Source: Catenovulum agarivorans DS-2
GTDB lineage: Bacteria > Pseudomonadota > Gammaproteobacteria > Enterobacterales > Alteromonadaceae
Reading direction: 5' to 3'
Assembly: GCF_000568405.1 (NCBI RefSeq)
Contig: NZ_ARZY01000009.1
Span: 51,150-115,149, forward strand
Length of the DNA: 64,000 nt
Under the pieces are notes generated by a model. It ran no database searches, was not told the DNA's origin, and was given only the letters and a program-made list of their open reading frames with translations. Below are positions 58,736 to 64,000 of the stretch, one piece after another (the stretch's first letter is position 1; each line of letters begins with the position of its first letter). A program made the translations under genes and the position numbers.

Positions 58736-59725
58736 ATGGCCGAATTTGAGCTGATTGCTCAACACTTTACCTTCGGTCATAAACCAGAGTCAGTCGTCTT
58801 AGATAAAGGAGACGACTGCGCTCTTATTAAACCCCTTACTTCGTCCGAAAAGCTGTTAGCAATTACCACAGATTCACTCGTTGCGGGTACTCATTTTTTA
58901 GCTGACATCCAGCCAAAAGCATTGGCTAGTCGGGCGTTAAACTCTAATTTAAGTGATTTGGCAGCCATGGGGGCAACTCCCAAATGGTATAGCCTTGCTT
59001 TAACTTTGCCAAAGAACATCGCCAACAACCAAGTTTGGTTAAGCGAATTTAGTCAACAACTTGCTGCGTTAAATGAGGAATACGGCTGCTATTTAATCGG
59101 TGGTGATACGACATCTGGCCCACTGGCTGTCACTATTAGCATTATTGGTGAAGTTGAACATAGCCAAGCTATGCTGCGAGAAAATGCTCAAGTAGGTGAT
59201 TTGGTGTGTGTGACTGGTAGTTTGGGTGATGCAGTTGGTGGTTTGCAGTTTGTATTGAACTCAGATTTAACTGCGGTTCAACCAGCATACAAACAACATT
59301 TGTTAACTAGATTTAATCACCCTACACCTAGAGTGGCGTTTGGTTTAGCGGCCAAACAATTTGTGCGCTGCGCGATAGATGTCTCAGATGGTTTAGTCGC
59401 TGATTTATCGCATATTGTTAAAGCATCACAAGTATCAGCGGAAATTAAACTATCGCAGTTACCTTTGTCTGACGCGTTAGTCGGTCAGTTTGGTCAAATG
59501 CAAGCTATAGAATACGCGGCAACTGGTGGGGATGACTACGAGTTGTGTTTTACCATTAATCCAGCACATTTAATGGACATTAATAAAATCGCTGAGCAAA
59601 CTGGTGTTGTAGTTACTGTGGTTGGAGAAATTACCCAATCTGAGCAAAATAACCACCAAGTATTCACTTTATTAGACGGTCAAACACAGCAATTAACACA
59701 ATTGGGATATCAACATTTTGCTTAA
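58736..59725 (+). CDS. thiL: Thiamine-monophosphate kinase
   Basis: 329 residues: DKGDDCALI, ITTDSLVAGTHF, LNSNLSDLAAMGATP, LIGGDTTSGPL and AIDVSDGLVADLSHI are the ATP and metal motifs of ThiL. It makes thiamine pyrophosphate. Three bases after nusB; its stop overlaps the pgpA start by eight bases. Confidence 0.97.
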   Translation: MAEFELIAQHFTFGHKPESVVLDKGDDCALIKPLTSSEKLLAITTDSLVAGTHFLADIQPKALASRALNSNLSDLAAMGATPKWYSLALTLPKNIANNQVWLSEFSQQLAALNEEYGCYLIGGDTTSGPLAVTISIIGEVEHSQAMLRENAQVGDLVCVTGSLGDAVGGLQFVLNSDLTAVQPAYKQHLLTRFNHPTPRVAFGLAAKQFVRCAIDVSDGLVADLSHIVKASQVSAEIKLSQLPLSDALVGQFGQMQAIEYAATGGDDYELCFTINPAHLMDINKIAEQTGVVVTVVGEITQSEQNNHQVFTLLDGQTQQLTQLGYQHFA

Positions 59726-60230
59726 ACTCGCTCCTTATTGGCAAATTAAACCAGAATTAAAATCAATTAGTTGGCGCAATCCAATTCACTTTTTGGCTCT
59801 AGGATTTGGCACTGGCTTAGCGCCTATTGCCCCCGGTACTTTTGGTACAATAGCGGCTATTCCGGTTTATTTGTTGTTGGCATTGACTCCAAATTGGTTT
59901 TTTCTGGCCGCAATTGTGGTATTTGCGTTGGCTGGCTTTTATATTTGCGGCTACACAGCCAACAGTTTAAAAACCCATGATCACCCCGCGATTGTCTGGG
60001 ATGAGGTAGTTGGTTATTTAATCACAGTGTTTGCAATGCCATTTAATTGGCAAACCGTCGTGGTTGGTTTTATTTTATTCAGGGTATTCGATATTTTAAA
60101 ACCATGGCCGATTAAATGGTTTGATAAATATGTACATGGCGGTATCGGCATTATGTTGGATGATATAGTGGCGGGTTTATTTGCCTGGGCGTGTTTATTT
60201 GCTTTGTATCATTATGGATGGTTATTGTAG
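59718..60230 (+). CDS. pgpA: Phosphatidylglycerophosphatase A
   Basis: 170 residues from a TTG start inside the end of thiL. FGTGLAPIAPGTFGTIAAIP, HDHPAIVWDEVVGYLIT and FDILKPWPIKWFDKYVHGGIGIMLDDIVAG are PgpA motifs; hydrophobic helices place it in the inner membrane, where it makes phosphatidylglycerol. Confidence 0.96.
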   Translation: MLKLAPYWQIKPELKSISWRNPIHFLALGFGTGLAPIAPGTFGTIAAIPVYLLLALTPNWFFLAAIVVFALAGFYICGYTANSLKTHDHPAIVWDEVVGYLITVFAMPFNWQTVVVGFILFRVFDILKPWPIKWFDKYVHGGIGIMLDDIVAGLFAWACLFALYHYGWLL

Positions 60231-60243
60231 CGATTGTAGTTCC

Positions 60244-60505
60244 GAATTTAGCTATGGTCGTTAGGGATGATTTAATCGACATCAAGGCGCTTATTTTCGA
60301 GTTGTCTGCCTAGCAGCTAGGGCTAGAATTTTCGCAAAATCGCTTTTCTGGTTGTTACAGTTGGCTATGATTGCACGAAATTTAGCTGTGGTTGTTAAGG
60401 GATGATTTAGAGCAAAACCTCTTTTTCATGGATGAAAAAGCAGAGCGTACAAGGATGTATTTACAGCGTTTTTGCGAAAATTATCCCTTAATGACCATGG
60501 CGTAG
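60244..60505. repeat. Repeated elements in the pgpA-oxygenase gap
   Basis: A ~32-base unit (GAATTTAGCTATGG... GGGATGATTTA) at 60244-60274 recurs with a few changes at 60377-60409, and part of it returns inverted at 60480-60501 (ATTATCCCTTAATGACCATG). A second pair (ATTTTCGCAAAATCGC near 60330 and its near reverse complement near 60464) is nested between. Looks like a small palindromic or MITE-type repeat; no gene in 60231-60527. Confidence 0.6.
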
Positions 60506-60527
60506 AGGCTGAAATAGGTTGGGATTT

Positions 60528-61364
60528 ATGTTAGAAGCAATTGATTATATAAGTGATAATGCCGCTCAAGAGTTTGCACATTCACTGAAAGAAATAGGTT
60601 TTGCAGTTTTAAAAAATCACCCTTTACAAAAAGCACAGGTCACCCATTTATATCAACAATGGCAAGGGTTTTATAACTCAGCTGCTAAGTTTGATTATGC
60701 TTTTAATAAAGATCGTCAAGATGGTTTTTTCTCCACTGAAAAAGCTGAAACCGCTAAAGGTGCTTCGGTTAAAGATATTAAAGAGTACTTCCATTTTTAC
60801 CCTTGGGGTCAATGCCCTGAAAACCTCAAAGCAGACACGCTTAAATATTACCAACAAGCTAATCAACTTGCCTGTACCTTGTTATCTTGGGTTGAACAAT
60901 ACACGCCAGCACATATTACAGACAAGCTCAGTGAGCCGCTGTCTAATATGATAGTTGATTCAGATATGACTATGCTGCGAATATTGCATTATCCGCCGTT
61001 TGTCGGAAACGAGGCACAAGGGGCGATTCGAGCTGCCGCACATGAAGACATTAATTTACTGACTATATTACCCGCTGCGACACAATCGGGTTTGCAGGTA
61101 CAAGATAAAAACGGCAACTGGTTAGATGTACCTGCAGAGTTTGGTTATTTAATTATTAATACTGGCGACATGCTACAAGAAGCTTGTGAATATTATTATC
61201 CTTCAACTACCCATAGAGTGGTGAATCCAACGGGCGAGGCAACTACAAAGTCACGAATTTCAATGCCATTGTTTTTGCACGCTCGGCCAGATGTGGTGTT
61301 GTCAGAGCGATATACTGCCGGTCGTTATTTAAAACAGCGGCTCAAGGAGTTGGGCGTAGAATAG
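60528..61364 (+). CDS. 2-oxoglutarate/Fe(II)-dependent dioxygenase, isopenicillin N synthase-like
   Basis: 278 residues from ATG 60528. The N-terminal DIOX_N domain (GFAVLKNHPL, KEYFHFYPWG) and the double-stranded beta-helix follow. Metal and cosubstrate residues: HED in AAHEDINLLTI, distal His in STTHRVVNP, then RISMPLF, where the Arg-x-Ser binds 2-oxoglutarate. Substrate unknown. Single gene bounded by a repeat region and by the convergent bamD. Confidence 0.85.
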   Translation: MLEAIDYISDNAAQEFAHSLKEIGFAVLKNHPLQKAQVTHLYQQWQGFYNSAAKFDYAFNKDRQDGFFSTEKAETAKGASVKDIKEYFHFYPWGQCPENLKADTLKYYQQANQLACTLLSWVEQYTPAHITDKLSEPLSNMIVDSDMTMLRILHYPPFVGNEAQGAIRAAAHEDINLLTILPAATQSGLQVQDKNGNWLDVPAEFGYLIINTGDMLQEACEYYYPSTTHRVVNPTGEATTKSRISMPLFLHARPDVVLSERYTAGRYLKQRLKELGVE

Positions 61365-61427
61365 GTTATCAATAAGAGTCAGATTTGGCTATACCAAATC
61401 TGACTCAGTTACAAGAATATATTGAGA

Positions 61428-62186
61428 TTAGTTAACCAGCGGGTTGTTTGGATAGTTCAATTTCAACACTTGATAGGTATTGTCATAAAGTTCATCTAAA
61501 TCAAGTTGACGGTAGCTTTCTAACATTATTTCTAATGCACCTTCTAGTTGTTGCGTATCACCTAGATTTTCCAATACATACTGTGCACGGTTCGCTGCTG
61601 CTACATAACTACCACGTTTCATATAGTACTGTGCAACGGCAAGTTCACTTTTTGCCATAAAATCTTTAATGAAAACCATTCGTTGGCGCGCATCATTTGC
61701 ATATTTGCTATGCGGGTATTGATTGATAATGGTATTGAAATCGTTAAACGCTTCTCTGTGCTCAGTAATGTCGCGATCGAAACGCTCAAGTCCGATCATT
61801 TCTTGCAGAGCATTCTGTGCGGCTTTGATATTGGTTAAGCCACGCATATAGTAAACATAATCGATATCAGTATGTGTTGGATTAAGTTTTAAAAAACGAT
61901 CGATTGATGCTAAAGCTTGCGCGGTATTATCCGTTTTATAGTAAGAATAAATTAAATCTAACTGAATTTGGTGCGAATACGGGCCAAAAGGGAAGCTTGC
62001 ATCAAGGGCTGATAATATTTCTGCTGCTCTAACATAATTACCTTGAAGCAATAAATCTTTGGCTTCGTTGTATTGAGCTTCGACCGCAGACTGCTCTGCA
62101 ACTACGATTTCATCTGGGGTGTTTGTACATCCAGCAAGTACGTTAAGTGCTATAGCACCCACAATTAGGCTTTGTTTCAAGTTCAA
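61428..62186 (-). CDS. bamD: Outer membrane assembly lipoprotein BamD
   Basis: 252 residues from a TTG start with GAGGGAG upstream; lipobox LAGC. TPR array: YNEAKDLLLQGNYVRAAEILSALDASFPFGPYSHQIQLDLIYSYYK, DYVYYMRGL, ERFDRDITEHREAFNDFNTIINQYPHSKYANDARQRM and YYMKRGSYVAAANRAQYVLENL. It binds BamA in the outer-membrane protein insertion machine. Divergent from rluD, as in E. coli and its relatives. Confidence 0.97.
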   Translation of the reverse strand: MNLKQSLIVGAIALNVLAGCTNTPDEIVVAEQSAVEAQYNEAKDLLLQGNYVRAAEILSALDASFPFGPYSHQIQLDLIYSYYKTDNTAQALASIDRFLKLNPTHTDIDYVYYMRGLTNIKAAQNALQEMIGLERFDRDITEHREAFNDFNTIINQYPHSKYANDARQRMVFIKDFMAKSELAVAQYYMKRGSYVAAANRAQYVLENLGDTQQLEGALEIMLESYRQLDLDELYDNTYQVLKLNYPNNPLVN

Positions 62187-62306
62187 CTTGAACTCCCTCT
62201 TATTTTAAATGATGAGATTATCTGTATAACGCGATACAATTTACTAATTCGCCCATTCTAACCTAGGGCAGGCCAAGTTGCACAGATTTATCATTCAGAG
62301 CGCGAT

Positions 62307-63281
62307 ATGACAGAAAAAATTACATTAACTGGTACGCTACCCCAAACCGCAATTGGTAGCCGTTTAGATCAAGCAATTTCAGAATTGTTCCCTGAATATT
62401 CAAGATCTCGATTAAAAGAGTGGTTACTCGCAGGACATATTTCGGTAGACGGTATTGTTGCCGTTAAACCTCGAGAGAAAGTTTTAGGTGGTGAGCTCAT
62501 TGAAATTGAAGCTGAAATCCAACCTGAAGTTGAAGCTCCAGCCGAAGATATTGCGCTAGACATTGTTTACGAAGACGATGATATTTTAGTTATCAATAAA
62601 CCAGCTAATTTAGTTGTGCATCCAGGTGCGGGCAACCCGAAAGGGACGATCCTAAATGCCTTGTTGCATCATTACCCTCAAATAGAGCAGGTGCCACGAG
62701 CAGGGATAGTGCATAGGCTAGACAAGGACACGACAGGTTTAATGGTTGTTGCCAAGAACTTGCCTGCGCAAACCTCGCTGGTTGCGCAGCTACAAGACAA
62801 AACTGTCACGCGAGAGTACGAAGCTATCGTAAATGGCACTATGACTGCTGGTGGTGTGGCAGATTATCCAATAGGTCGCCATCCGACCAAACGAACTATT
62901 CAAGCAGTTGTCCACGATGGAAAGCCTGCAGTTACACATTTTCGAGTGGCTGAAAAATATCGAGCCCATACTCGTTTACGACTGCGGTTAGAAACAGGAC
63001 GGACGCACCAAATTCGTGTGCATATGTCTTATTTAAAACACCCGTTGGTGGGGGATTTCGCCTATGGAGGTAAAGTTCGGCCACCAAAAGGTGCGGCAGA
63101 AGGTTTATTAGACGCTTTACGCGGCTTCCGTAGACAAGCTTTACATGCTGCAATTTTGGAGTTGGAACACCCAGCAACAGGTGAGTGGATGCAATTTGAA
63201 GCGCCTGTACCTGAAGATATGACAACGATTGCTGCTATTTTACGTGAAGACACTAAATTAAACGGTTTGGATAATGACTAA
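62307..63281 (+). CDS. rluD: 23S rRNA pseudouridine synthase RluD
   Basis: 324 residues: S4 RNA-binding domain (RLDQAISELFPEYSRSRLKEWLLAGHISVDG, residues ~18-70) and catalytic domain with the nucleophile Asp in GIVHRLDKDTTGLMVVAKN. It modifies U1911, U1915 and U1917 of 23S rRNA. Its end overlaps the next start by eight bases (ATGACTAA). Confidence 0.96.
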   Translation: MTEKITLTGTLPQTAIGSRLDQAISELFPEYSRSRLKEWLLAGHISVDGIVAVKPREKVLGGELIEIEAEIQPEVEAPAEDIALDIVYEDDDILVINKPANLVVHPGAGNPKGTILNALLHHYPQIEQVPRAGIVHRLDKDTTGLMVVAKNLPAQTSLVAQLQDKTVTREYEAIVNGTMTAGGVADYPIGRHPTKRTIQAVVHDGKPAVTHFRVAEKYRAHTRLRLRLETGRTHQIRVHMSYLKHPLVGDFAYGGKVRPPKGAAEGLLDALRGFRRQALHAAILELEHPATGEWMQFEAPVPEDMTTIAAILREDTKLNGLDND

Positions 63282-64000
63282 AGCCAAACGTTGTTTTGTG
63301 CCAAATTGGCCAGCACCGAGCAAGGTGAAGGCCATGCAAACAACACGCTTAGATGGTCTAAGCACAGCACCATATACCAGTTTTAACCTAGCTATGCATG
63401 TAGCGGATGACGCTGCTGTGGTTGAACAAAATCGCCAATTATTGGCGATTGAGCATCCTATTGTTTGGCTTGAGCAAGTGCATGGTAACAATTGTATCGA
63501 TTTATCTAAGTTAGATAATTTTGCTAGCGCGCCTGTGGCCGATGCGTCTATGACGCATAAATCTAAGCAAGTTTGCGTGGTAATGACGGCAGATTGTTTG
63601 CCTGTGTTATTGACCGACAAAAACGCTAACTTTGTCGCGGCTGTACACTGTGGTTGGCGCGGCTTACAGCAGCAGTTGTTAACTCAAGTGATTCAATCGG
63701 CCATGCGTAAACATTCACTCGAACCTAACGATATTTTAGTTTGGTTTGGTCCGGCAATTGGTCCTGATGCTTTTGAAGTTGGCGCTGAGGTTAAACAAGC
63801 GTTTGTGGAAGTGAGCGATGGCTACACACAGGCTTTTAAACCTTCATCTAATTCATGCAAATTTATCGCGGATATTTTTAAATTGGCCATTATCGAGTTG
63901 AATAAGCTGAATGTCACTGAAATTTATTCTGATTTTGAATGTACTGTCAGCAACAATGACAAATATTTTAGTTATCGTAAAGAGGGCGTGACCGGCCGGC
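63274..64000 (+). CDS. pgeF: Peptidoglycan editing factor PgeF / YfiH, purine nucleoside phosphorylase type (3' cut by window)
   Basis: At least 242 residues without a stop before the window end. HGNNCIDL, MTADCLPVLLTDKN, AVHCGWRGLQQ and the C-terminal ECTVSNNDKYFSYRKEG are the copper/zinc-site and core motifs of the multicopper-polyphenol-oxidase (laccase-fold) family, now known as purine nucleoside phosphorylases that also prevent wrong peptidoglycan incorporation. The start overlaps rluD, as in enterobacteria. Confidence 0.95.
   Translation, partial: MTKAKRCFVPNWPAPSKVKAMQTTRLDGLSTAPYTSFNLAMHVADDAAVVEQNRQLLAIEHPIVWLEQVHGNNCIDLSKLDNFASAPVADASMTHKSKQVCVVMTADCLPVLLTDKNANFVAAVHCGWRGLQQQLLTQVIQSAMRKHSLEPNDILVWFGPAIGPDAFEVGAEVKQAFVEVSDGYTQAFKPSSNSCKFIADIFKLAIIELNKLNVTEIYSDFECTVSNNDKYFSYRKEGVTGR

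Overview
The window is AT-rich chromosomal DNA from a marine gammaproteobacterium. It looks like an Alteromonadales/Alteromonadaceae-type, seaweed-polysaccharide-degrading organism (genus not determinable by eye; Catenovulum or Paraglaciecola relatives would fit). The reasons are the gammaproteobacterial gene order glyA-nrdR-ribD-ribE-ribB-ribH-nusB-thiL-pgpA, the groESL pair with a sigma-32-like promoter, a Zur regulon with Vibrio-type ZrgA, and genes for red-algal anhydrogalactose and alginate breakdown.

Layout. 1-1.9 kb: the end of a large PVC-type haem-binding sugar-dehydrogenase-like protein. 2-6.1 kb: a YdeP-type molybdopterin oxidoreductase, its sulfur-delivery protein FdhD and a divergent LysR regulator. 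6.1-12.7 kb: a GntR regulator and a four-gene operon (enolase-family cycloisomerase, Zn-dependent dehydrogenase, KduD-like SDR, aldehyde dehydrogenase). This set matches the complete oxidative route 3,6-anhydro-L-galactose -> anhydrogalactonate -> 2-keto-3-deoxy-L-galactonate -> 2,5-diketo intermediate -> 2-keto-3-deoxy-D-gluconate (KDG). A near-identical 20-bp operator lies in front of this operon and in front of an orphan periplasmic solute-binding-like protein, and a shorter version lies at the GntR gene itself, so the three transcripts look like one regulon. A tRNA with anticodon CAU (probably Ile2) follows. 13-23 kb: GH16 and GH13 lipoproteins, the ABC-F protein YbiT, a PL17 oligoalginate lyase, an FAH-fold hydratase-like protein and a LacI regulator. 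Alginate and agar monomers would converge on KDG.

23-38.6 kb: argJ, an HDOD protein, and a giant lipoprotein of about 3,888 residues followed upstream by a transglutaminase-like/TPR lipoprotein. The giant carries FN3, eight cadherin-like domains, a propeller-like region, Ca-binding repeats and 22 Big_5-like domains. By eye its last 22 domains form a higher-order repeat of nine domains (about 2.9 kb), present almost two and a half times.

38.8-45 kb: groESL, then an accessory patch with a decayed TOTE-type primase-helicase gene directly coupled to a parDE toxin-antitoxin pair, a GT8 glycosyltransferase, a small secreted cysteine-repeat protein and an IS3-family transposase remnant. 45.1-52.2 kb: a compact zinc-starvation cluster with three Zur-box-like palindromes: COG0523 GTPase, Zur, an alternative dihydroorotase, an ABC exporter-like ATPase/permease pair, a DUF3299 lipoprotein, His-rich ZrgA and DUF1826. 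52.4-64 kb: housekeeping genes (SseB-like protein, glyA, nrdR, riboflavin genes, nusB, thiL, pgpA, a 2OG-Fe(II) oxygenase, bamD, rluD, and pgeF cut by the window end).

No CRISPR array, rRNA operon or intact insertion sequence was seen. All family calls are from motif recognition; no database search was run.
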